From contig SMOI01000096.1 of the NCBI GenBank assembly GCA_008000375.1, positions 83,496-105,843 on the forward strand: a stretch of 22,348 nucleotides of DNA, written 5' to 3'. The position numbers and the translations under genes are program-made. Positions 9,197 through 18,500 of the stretch are shown piece after piece. Position 1 is the stretch's first letter, and each line of letters starts with the position of its first letter. The notes below the pieces were generated by a model. That model was not told the origin of the DNA. It made no database searches and saw only the letters and a list, made by a program, of their open reading frames with translations. This DNA is from Poteriospumella lacustris (lineage: Eukaryota > Sar > Chrysophyceae > Chromulinales > Dinobryaceae).

Positions 9197-10700
9197 TCAA
9201 TACATAGGAAAGGTTGGATCGACATCCTGGTGCCATGCGGTCAGACCCCCTTCCACGTTCCAAATGCGTATCGACGTCGACTTTCCTGTCCCCGACAACG
9301 ATTCGGTGGCTACCCGCTCTAACAACAACCGCGTTGCCACGGTAGAATCTACTCCTCGACGACATAGGACGCACAGCGTACCACCACCCAACGATGTTGA
9401 GGCTCGTTGCAGCAATTGATCGACGAGACGATCGTCGGACTGCAGCTGCGCCAGCGGCAGGTTGATCAAGGCCACTCCCCCCGACGCAGAGGCATCTTCA
9501 TCATCCACTGCTGGCGGTAGCGATGAATACACCTCATGCACCAACGGAGACTGTGCTAAACTCGCGATTCCAAATTGAATTGGTGATCGTACGTCAACGA
9601 TCAGTATCGGTGAACGCTTCACGAGGTGGTCCGCGACCGCCGCCGTCGATGCTGACGTCGTCTGCTGCTGGGTCAACAGACGATGAAACTCTTCAATGGG
9701 CAGTTTGTGACCAGCTGGGATATCTCCACGATAATCGCGTACGGCACATTGGGTACGTTGATGGAAATCGTCCAGAAATCGCTTCGTATCCGCCATGGAC
9801 GTGAAAACAGGGTTATCACCACAGACGGAGCACTGTGCATTGCGCGGTGGCAAATCAAACGTAAAGAAGTCACCAGCCGCGGCATCGTAAAAGACTTGTC
9901 GTCCCGTGAGTAATTGTAATTGATTCGCTTTGGGAGAGGTTGCCGAGGATGGCGTGACTTCCTCCGCGTGATGTAACCCTTTCAACAGGAACTTGATCGC
10001 TTCTGTTGCTTCCAGACAACCGATCAACCCGGGTACAGGACCAAGGACCCCTGCATTGGCACAGGATCGACAAGCTTCCGCGGTAGAAGGATTTGGATAT
10101 AAGCATCGATAACAGGCCGTTTGATGAGGGACAATGACGGTGATTTGACCTTCCAAACCCACCGCGGAGCCACTGATGTACGGGATCTTCAAGAGAACAC
10201 AGGCATCGTTGATGACATAGCGAGCTTCAAAATTGTCTGTGCAGTCGAGTACAAGATCGAACGGTTGCAGCAACTCGTAGGCATTGTCGGCGGTCAATCG
10301 TTCTTTGATAGCGCGATAGCAGAGCGTTGGATTGATAGCAGTGAGCCGATCCACTGCAGAGTCTGCCTTGAATGTATGAGCTCGGTTTGTGTCGTGTATC
10401 ACTTGCCTACCAAAATTGACTCAATAAATTGATGGAGAGATAGGTCACAATCGAATGTATTCGAACTTACCGGTGCAAATTGCTCTCTTCAACGACGTCG
10501 TTGTCTAAGATGGTGATAGGAACGCCAGCAGCCGCGAGATACAAGGCCGCAGAGGAGCCAATACCACCAGCGCCTATGACTAAGACTTTACTATTCAATA
10601 AATTGCGCTGCCCCTGAGCTGCGATGGTTGGTAAGAGCATTTGCCGACCATACCGCCTTGCCTCATGAGGTGCAAAGGTTGAAGGGGTGGTCTCCATCAT
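9197..10700 (-). CDS. UBA4: UBA4/MOCS3: E1-like adenylyltransferase with rhodanese domain
   Basis: Two exons, 10471-10700 and 9197-10406, with a 64-nt intron (GTAAGT...GGTAG), give 479 residues. The junction cuts an Arg codon and restores the family sequence [16 protein letters not shown]. The N-terminal ThiF/MoeB domain has the ATP-binding [22 protein letters not shown] and [10 protein letters not shown]. Zinc ligands are CYRC (175, 178) and CSVC (269, 272). The E1 cysteine is Cys192 in [13 protein letters not shown]. The C-terminal rhodanese domain has its active cysteine Cys425 in CRRGVDS and ends with [20 protein letters not shown]. This enzyme activates and thiocarboxylates Urm1 for tRNA wobble-uridine thiolation, and the MOCS2A subunit for molybdenum cofactor synthesis. 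Keeping both domains and all catalytic residues suggests full activity. Of the two adjacent ATGs, the second has the better context (A at -3, G at +4). Confidence 0.96.
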
Positions 10701-11126
10701 GCGATTGCTTCAACGATAAACTCTCGTATAAATGCTATCCTCTGAATGCAGATGAACGAGCAACGAAGAAACCCAAAGCCTCCTTATCTGTCTCGGTAAT
10801 GACTAGAACCGTAGAACACCTGCCTGTAATTATCTTATCGCGATTCTGACCTTCGCACCTTCCGACCATCTTGCCGATATCGTCGTCATCATGGATTACG
10901 ACCCATCACCCGTTTCATTTTTTCGAACGGTTCGGCGACGACGACAGAGCCGTTTGCGCAGCAGAGCAGAACGATGATCCGAATGATGAATGATGAATGA
11001 TGAAGGATCGCTGGACAAAAGTGAAAAAGGAAAGTCGATTGACCTTTGTTTCTTATTCAGCCTGAGATTGCGACCGAAGCCATCGAATAGGCGTGCTTTG
11101 ATAACTCATCGACAAGCAGCAAAAAA
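10701..11126. promoter_or_regulatory. Divergent promoter region, UBA4 and coiled-coil gene
   Basis: These 426 bases separate divergent starts. They contain a pyrimidine-rich TTTCATTTTTTCG around 10913-10925, a perfect inverted repeat CGAAC-G-GTTCG at 10924-10934, and a 7-base tandem repeat at 10981-11004. No gene is seen; the open frame at 10628-10849 overlaps the UBA4 start antisense and lacks support. Confidence 0.4.
10981..11004. repeat. GAATGAT tandem repeat, 3.4 copies
   Basis: Three perfect head-to-tail copies of GAATGAT and a partial fourth lie about 125 bases before the coiled-coil gene's start. It is a small microsatellite in the presumed promoter or 5' leader. Confidence 0.8.
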
Positions 11127-14100
11127 ATGGACAACGACAGCGAGGAGGACTTCGCGGCGAATCCGCCAGAAGAATCGGAGCCTGTCGCACCAATCGAAGA
11201 AATGAAAGAAATCACTGCAGAGGTGGAAAAGAATCAAAGTCTCAGTGAACGGTTTCGCCAGGAATTGGAAGGGTACTTGGACGAACTCGACCACAAGAAG
11301 TCCTCCGATGGCGAAGCTCTCATCGAAGTACCCGAGAACTTTGACAACATTGTCCAAGCGATGACGCGAGATGATCTTCTCCCAACAGAAGCGAATTCGA
11401 AGAAAGATGCGGGTGCGGCAACGCCCTGGTACGAGTGCATCATCCGCGATCATGTGAACAAGAAGCTCGACAAGGACTTCAAAGGTCGCTATCACAAAAT
11501 CTTCGAAACATCGGACGAAGATCACATCCGCAAAGGAATGGCAGAGATTCTCATGTTAGATCGTCAGTTATGGATGTTGTCCAAGAAAGCGCAAACGTTA
11601 GCATCCGATCCGGACGCCGATGTCGCCAAAGCACCACCGGGCAGCACACCCACCACTCCGGGTAGCCGTCGACACGATCGTACGTTCTTGACGAAATATG
11701 GCACTTCTCCTCCGAAATCCTCTGGTACCGCTGCCAGCAGTGTCGGTGGTGCTAGCAGCAGCCGTAATAGACCGCGTAGCGGCTTCCAGTCCAGTCGACG
11801 GGCCACCCCACGTGGCAACGACGCGGACGACCCTCCTCCCACCACCGCTCGTTCCACCAATGGTGGTGGTGAAGGTGGTGATGATTCTGACGCCGCCGCT
11901 GATGATGGAACGGAGGATGCAGAGCTTGGAAAAGACGGCGAATCCATGGAAGACATGCGTCGCGCCTTGAAAACCGCCCGTATGACCGAACAAGAACAAG
12001 CAAAACGACTCGAAGACCTCTTGTCGCTGGATGACGACGCCTTGCAAGCGACCTTCACCTACTACCCCTGTGAATTGGATGCCCAGGTCAAGGCCATCGA
12101 CCTCGAATTAGAGCAATTTGGCCATCTCGATCGCTGGCAAAGTACCCGCGAGATCGAAGAAGAGCGCAAAGTCATCGACAGCAAAGACTACCTCACCCAA
12201 CAGGTACCCCACACCACGTCGCTTACAGTACTTCACCGGCCTCCATTCTGATTCGCTGCCCCCCCCGTGTACGTCTATACAGCGATTGGAACGCAAACGG
12301 AACCAACACGCAGCCAAAATCGACCATCTGTTGACGACGTATGGCAGTACCACCGTCGCCGATCTCCTCGCCGCACCGCCGTCTTCCTCCTCTTTGTCGT
12401 TATCCACCGCACGAGTGGGAACGGCAGGATCGACGATGTCTACCGCCTCCCAACGGGGTCAACAGGGCCAGTTACTCGACGTGGATCTCTCCGCGCTGGT
12501 GGCCATGGCCCATCGTGACACGCCACCCACCGCCACAGCGGGCGGCGCACCGGAATCGCCGCAATCGACCCGTCGGTCATTCGCCTCCCGCGCGTCGTTC
12601 AATCCACAGCTACACGAAGTGCCTCGCTCCCTCGACGACATCCGGTAACGTGTACCCCCCCCCCGCTCTGTGTCTCGCACGGTGTCTCATCCGCTGTCCC
12701 GTTTCGTGTGCCATGCCATAGACCCGATGTGCCCATCACTCGCGAGGATATCGACGTCCTCATTCACAATCTTCGCGCCGAATATCGGCGAGAACTGGCC
12801 GCTCCGTCCTCGTCGCGTCGAAGTCAGCGTGGCGGCAGCCACAGTCGCCGCCACCGTCGTCGTCCGCCCAGCAACAACAACGACGACGCCGACCCCACCG
12901 ACGACTACAGTCCCAGCGGTAGTCGAAGTGGCAGTGACGGCGACGACAGCGACGATGTGGTAGGTAGCAGTGCGCGCACGAGTCCCCGCAGCAGCCGCCC
13001 CGTCACCACCACCGCCACCACCACGAGTCACACCTCTACCACCCCGGTCACACGCGGTGGCGGTGCGATGGCCTTGGGCGTGGAGGATGCAGCGGACGCG
13101 GAGGGCGACGACGACGACGTCGGTGAGGTACTGGACCTGCAGCTGGACGACGCGACGCAGACGCGTATCCATGCGCTGCTCGCGGACTACGCCGACGATG
13201 TGCAGCGGTTGTCCCGGCTACGACAGGCGTCGCGTATCTCGCAACGTCTCTTCGCGGGAGAGTCCTTGTCGATCCCGGACCCGTTTCCGTACCACCACCA
13301 CACCGCCTCACGACCTGCGTCACGCGCGACGTCGGTCGCCTCGACAGCGACGGTTCCCTCTACCGCGGCCGTATCGCAGGCGTCAAAGTCTCGTGGCCTC
13401 GCAGCGGCATCAGCAGCGACGGTTTCGGGGAAGAAACCGACGGCAGCGGTCGCTGCCGTAGCGACTGCGACCGCCGCCCGATCGAGTCGTGCGATCACAT
13501 CAACGATCCAACAGCAGACACAGCCGAAGAAAGCGACTGCCACTTCTACCGCCACCAACGGTACCTCGGCGCAGCAGGCGTCCCGCCAACGCTCCCGCGG
13601 CGGCGGCAGCAAAGGCACCGCCGCCGCTTCGGCTGCGCCACGTGGAGGCGCGACCACCAAAAGCGGCAAAATGCTCTTCGCCAGCGACGGAGACGCCGCC
13701 GCCGCCTTCGACGACGACGACGACGACGACGATGGTGGCTACGGCTACGGCGACAGCGGCGGCGGTGACTTTGTATCGCTGCCGACGACGCTCGCCGTGC
13801 CGCCTACGCAGCGATCTGCCGCAGCTGCCGCAGCTGCCCCGCCGCAGCTGTCGTCGGAGTTCTCTCCGCCACGACGAACTGGCCGCACGTGGCACCCCAC
13901 CGGCACCGCCGATGGCCACGACGCCGACCACGACGCGGCAGCAGAGGCGGCGGAGGTGGCATTCTCCCGTAGCGACCTGCAGCTGCACCCCGATTACACC
14001 GCCGCCACTGTTGCCGCCTCACGTGTGACGGTCGGCCCTACCAACGGCCTCAGCAGTAGCCGCAGCAGTGGTCACCATCCTCCAGCGCAGCAGCCGCAGC

Positions 14101-15005
14101 AGCTTCGGCGCCAGCCACCGGAGGCTGCACCAGCCGCACCGGCTGCCGACGACGACGACGACGAAGATTCTCGTGCGCTGGCCGCCCTGGCCCAGCGGCA
14201 ACAGCAGCGGCAGGCAGAACTCGCCGCGTTGCAAGCGGAACGCGAGCGCCTGTGGGCGTCGCTGATGCAACAGGCGGACAAACTCGACGCGTTGCAAGCC
14301 ACGCACAACGACCACACGGCGAACAGCGACGACGACAACGGCGACGATGCCGCCGACTACAACGACGATGGCCGCGGTGACGAAGAAGACAATGATGCGC
14401 GCGGTGACGCGTTGGTGAAACGGGCCCAGGCCGCCGCCATGGCCGCCGTGGCCCGTGCACGACCGCAACCACCACCGACCAATGCGAAGGCGGCGACCGC
14501 AGCCAACATCGATTTCGAAATCGAAAACGGCTCAGATGACGACAACGGCGACGGCGACGGCGACGGTGATGCGACGCCGAAGCCGCGTCTCCGTCTGCCG
14601 CGCATCGCCGCGGCCACGGCAGCACCACGCATCACAGGCGACGCGCACGACGAGAACGAGGGCGACGACGGCGATGACGATGCCTTCTTTTACCAACAGG
14701 CGTTGCGTCGTCTCGACGTGGAGACGCAGCGCGCGATGCAGCGGTCGATGCAGCCCCACGCGAACAACCCGCGCGTCAAACAGCCGGCCGCGGCGTTGTA
14801 CGCGTCGCCTCCGTCGTCCGCATCGTCTGCGTCATCGACCGCGGCCTCGACGCGTCTGCTCGGTCGGTCAGTGGTGCCCAGCACCTTCACCTCCACGGCC
14901 AAGGCCAGTGCTGGCGCCGGCGCCGGCGCTTCCACCGCCACCGCGACGGTCGAAATTATGCGCGAGACGCTGCTGAACCAAGTGCGCGAATACGTCGAGA
15001 TCTAA
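11127..15005 (+). CDS. Large acidic, low-complexity coiled-coil protein, possibly FSIP1-like
   Basis: Three exons, 11127-12203, 12283-12644 and 12722-15005, give 1240 residues. Introns of 79 and 77 nt are GT-AG, and both junctions keep the frame; the second splits an Arg codon (DDIR|PDVPITRED). The start ATG follows a run of A and has a strong context. Exon 1 is acidic and helical (SLSERFRQELEGYLDEL; MLDRQLWMLSKKAQTL), then Ser/Gly/Pro-rich. The most conserved-looking stretch spans the first junction, about 315-385 (YYPCELDAQVKAIDLELEQF ... SKDYLTQQRLERKRNQHAAK). Exon 3 is very GC-rich and disordered: long Ala, Asp, Ser, Thr and Gln tracts, an Asp8 run at 810-817, and a coiled coil at about 964-1010. 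The arrangement loosely recalls FSIP1-type flagellar proteins, which would suit a flagellate, but that is weak. A scaffold role is inference. Confidence 0.82.
12259..12266 (+). repeat. C8 run inside intron 1 of the coiled-coil gene
   Basis: Eight C in a row end 16 bases before the TACAG acceptor and may serve as the polypyrimidine tract. Related C runs occur in the next intron and just after the stop codon of the same gene. Confidence 0.7.
12655..12664 (+). repeat. C10 run inside intron 2 of the coiled-coil gene
   Basis: Ten C in a row begin eleven bases into the second intron (12645-12721), near its 5' end. It is the second of three long C runs that belong to non-coding parts of this gene. 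Confidence 0.7.
13710..13733 (+). repeat. GAC trinucleotide repeat coding for Asp8
   Basis: Seven perfect GAC codons and one GAT code for eight aspartates in exon 3. It is the purest of many short Asp, Ala and Ser codon runs in this exon and could be length-polymorphic. Confidence 0.9.
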
Positions 15006-15013
15006 GCGCCCCA

Positions 15014-15026
15014 CCCCCCCCCCCCC
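15014..15026 (+). repeat. C13 homopolymer after the stop codon
   Basis: Thirteen C in a row start nine bases after the coiled-coil gene's stop codon, so they lie in its 3' untranslated region. Homopolymers this long are also prone to sequencing error, so the exact count is uncertain. Confidence 0.75.
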
Positions 15027-15435
15027 TCACGACCTGTCTCGCCTGTACATAGACCGAGCTCTCCCTCCCGCCCTCTGTAACCGCCTCGAAGGCACCACCG
15101 CCCCCTATCTTTTCATACACATAGCAGCAGAATACACCGGTAGCGCCAAAGGAGTGGGTAGAGCTCGGTCAGTTGATCACGACGTCAGGAACGTCGCACG
15201 GTTACATAGCCACCGCTACAGACAAACCGTTGTCCGTTTCAGAAGTCGTTTCATCCGGACTCATGCCAGCGTCAATGATGATGAAGCCTAAATGAATGCT
15301 GAACCTGGTGAATGAAGAAGCACCTTCTGTTCTGTTCTGTATGGTGTAGTTGTAGAAGCCACATACATATTTTTTTTTTGACGGATGCATATATGGATCA
15401 TTCGATGCTGTCGATGACTTGCGTGATGTATTCAT

Positions 15436-15536
15436 AACCACTGGTTGGAATCCTGAATTGTTGCGACCGAATTGACCGATAGCTGTTGGCAATAAAAAGT
15501 ACGAACGACGGAATCGTGGACTCAACCATTGGTTGG
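15436..15536. promoter_or_regulatory. Paired AACCANTGGTT palindromes before the RCC1-repeat gene
   Basis: AACCACTGGTTGG lies at 15436-15448 and AACCATTGGTTGG at 15524-15536, with starts 88 bases apart. Each has perfect 5-base arms around one central base. The second lies 44 bases before the chosen ATG, about where transcription could start relative to the TATA-like element at 15491. A dimeric transcription-factor site is inference. Confidence 0.35.
15491..15500 (+). promoter_or_regulatory. TATA-like AATAAAAAGT before the RCC1-repeat gene
   Basis: The same ten bases occur before PPWD1 (2193-2202) on the same strand. Here they sit 77 bases before the ATG and about 33 bases before the second AACCANTGGTT, a spacing that fits a TATA box and start site. 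Confidence 0.35.
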
Positions 15537-15567
15537 GATCGTGGATTTGAAAGAAAGTCGACGATCG

Positions 15568-18500
15568 ATGATGGTGGTGAGGTTATTGCTGACGGTTCTT
15601 GTCTGGTTCCATTGTGCACATTTTGTGATGAGTGCGGGTTTGGATACCGGTGAGGCTCACAGCTGTGGCTTTTGGACCAGTTCCGAGGTAAAATGCTGGG
15701 GCAACAATGACTATGGCCAGCTGGGCGACGGCACAACAACACGACAATTAACGCCGGTGTCCGTGTTGTCAGTGAGCGGTGTGACGGCGATCGCGGTGGG
15801 TTATTATCATGCTTGCGTGATGTTATCGGGCGGTACGGTGAAATGTTGGGGCCGCAATAACTATGGTCAGTTGGGCGACGGAACGATGACGGACCGATCG
15901 ACGGCGGTGGCAGTGTCGTCGGTGAGCGGCGTGACGGCGATCACGGCAGGTTACTGGCATACCTGTGTGATCTTGTCAGGCGGTACGGTGAAATGTTGGG
16001 GCCGCAATAACAATGGTCAGTTGGGCGACGGCACAACATCGACACAACAATTAACGGCGGTATCGGTGTCGTCGGTGAGCGGCGTGACGGCGATCTCTTT
16101 GGGTTATTACCACACGTGTGCGCTGTTGTCAAGCGGTACGGTGAAATGTTGGGGCCTCAATACCAATGGTCGGTTGGGGGATGGTACGACGACGCAACGA
16201 TTGACGGCGGTGTCGGTATCATCAGTGAGCGGCGTGACGGCAATCTCAGCGGGTGGCTCTCATTCGTGTGCAATGCTGTCGGATGGTACGATGCAGTGTT
16301 GGGGCACCAATGGTAGCGGTCGATTGGGCGATGGCACGACGACGGATCGATCGACGGCAGTGTTGGTGTCGTCGGTGAGCGGTGTGACGGCGATCTCAGC
16401 GGGTGATGATCATACCTGCGCGATGCTGTCGGATGGTACGGTGAACTGTTGGGGTAACAATGGTAATGGTCGCTTGGGCGATGGTACGACGACGGATCGA
16501 TCGACGGCAGTGTTGGTATCGTCGGTGAGCGGTGTGACAGCGATCTCGGCGGGTGCAGGTCATACATGTGCGATGTTATCGGGCGGTACGGTACAATGCT
16601 GGGGCAACAATGGCAACGGTCAATTGGGCGACGGTACGACAACGAGTCGTGCGTCCGCAGCGACTGTTAGCAATTTCAGTCCGAATCCGACGTCGCAGCC
16701 CAGTCGCCAACCCTCCTCACAGCCTTCTTGTCAGCCATCGAGCCACCCAACAACACCGCCTTCCACCAAGCCCACATCTCAACCCTCGAGACAACCAACA
16801 CGACAACCCACCTCACCGACTTCACAGCCATCGCGTCAACCGACTACACAGCCCAGTGTTCAGCCATCGCGTCAACCGACTACACAGCCTGGCGCACAGC
16901 CATCGCGCCAACCGACCAGTCAACCAACATCACAGCCGACGGTACAACCATCGTCAGAGCCATCGCGCCGACCGACCAGTCAACCAACACGACACCCGAC
17001 GGTGCAACCCTCTTCACAGCCATCGCGCCGACCGACCAGTCAACCAACACGACAGCCGACGGTACAACCTACTTCACAGCCATCTTGTCAACCGACTGCA
17101 CAGCCCAGCGCACAGCCATCTTGTCAACCGACTACACAGCCTAGCACGCAGCCATCGCGCCGACCGTCCAGTCAACCAACATCGCAGCCGACGGTACAAC
17201 CATCTTCACAGCCGTCGCGCTATCCGTCGGTTCAGCCGAGTAGTTCGCCGTCATCGCAGCCGTCGGCGGAGCCGACGAGACAGCCGTCGCATCAACCTTC
17301 TATGCAGCCAACATGTCAGCCAGTGTCTGCACCAACCTCGACTCCCACTCAGCAACCATCGACCCAGCCAAGTGGCCAGCCGTCCGAAGAACCAACGGCA
17401 CCACCCACTGTACAACCATCGTCGCAGCCCACTGGACAGCCGTCTGCTGATCCGTCGACACAGCCGTCTGTGCATCCGTCAGTTCATCCGTCGGGTCAAC
17501 CGTCGACACAGCCGTCATCGCAGCCATCGTTGGAGCCATCGATCCAGCCATCGACACAGCCGTCGGGACAACCGTCGACACAGCCAACAGCAGAGCCGTC
17601 GCCAGAGCCTTCGTCGCAGCCCACAGGACAGCCGTCTTCGCATCCGTCGAAACAGCCATCGGGTCATCCGTCGTCACAACCGACAGCAGAACCATCGCAC
17701 CAACCATCGTCGAGGCCTTCGACAGCTCCTACTGGAAGACCATCGGTAGTTCCGTCGATTCAACCGTCGTCGATACCTTCACAACAGCCTTCGAGCCAGC
17801 CATCGTCATTACCATCGGGAGTTCCGTCGAGTCAACCGTCGTCGGTGCCCTCGCACCACCCGTCAGGTCAGCCGACAATGCAGCCATCACAGCTGCCGTC
17901 ATCGCAGCCGTCGTCGCGTCCATCGTCGATGCCATCTGGTCAGCCGTCGTCCATTCCCTCGGGAGCTCCTTCAGCATGCCCGAGTGCAGAGCCTTCCAGT
18001 CAACCATCCAGTAGCCCGTCGTCATCACCAACGAGACAGCCGATGGGGAAACCGACAGGTCTGCCTTCGACGTGGCCCAGTACACGGCCAACGCAACGAC
18101 CATCTTCGCAGCCATCGGTACAACCGACGTTAGAGCCATCGATGAGATCCACAGCTTTGCCTACGACGTTACCCACCGGACTGCCATCGCTGTCTCCGTC
18201 GTCACAGCCCACGTGTCGTCCTTCCGAACAGCCATCGTCGCAGCCGTCGTCGCTGCCGACGACCCAACCGACGGCCCAGCCCAGTGGGCAGCCTTCGAGC
18301 GCACCGACTCTTCGTCTATTGAGTATGACTGCACAACCAATGGTCTCGTCGGTGCCGTCGGTGGCGCCCACGGCCCGCCCATCGATCGGCTCAGCCCAGG
18401 CCGTCAACACCGCCACGCAGGATGCGCTGCGGTCGTTGGTGGCCAACGGCACCGCCTCGAGCGGCACGATGACGTCGGTGACTGCAGACGGTCTGAAGCT

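Larger units (their letters stand above)
15006..15567. promoter_or_regulatory. Intergenic: 3' flank of coiled-coil gene, promoter of RCC1-repeat gene
   Basis: Just after the stop codon lies a C13 run (15014-15026). An 11-base inverted repeat has arms 15052-15062 and 15160-15170. A 6-base stem with a 5-base loop lies at 15180-15196. A T-rich run (10 T) is near 15369-15380. Nearer the next gene are a TATA-like AATAAAAAGT (15491-15500) and two AACCANTGGTT palindromes. The minus-strand open frames here have no protein resemblance. Confidence 0.5.

Noticed and set aside
12459-14976. Many open frames of 70-190 codons in other frames of the coiled-coil gene's exon 3
   Set aside because: They are Arg/His/Pro- or Ala-rich shadows of a GC-rich low-complexity exon, and none has start context or family resemblance.
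15529-15567. Earlier start of the giant protein by 13 codons
   Set aside because: There is no ATG in that stretch, and the signal peptide begins properly at the ATGs 15568/15571.
16681-18306. PTxQPS array as a non-coding minisatellite
   Set aside because: The frame stays open for more than 1.6 kb, continues into signal, repeat and membrane segments on both sides, and synonymous codons vary. It is coding.
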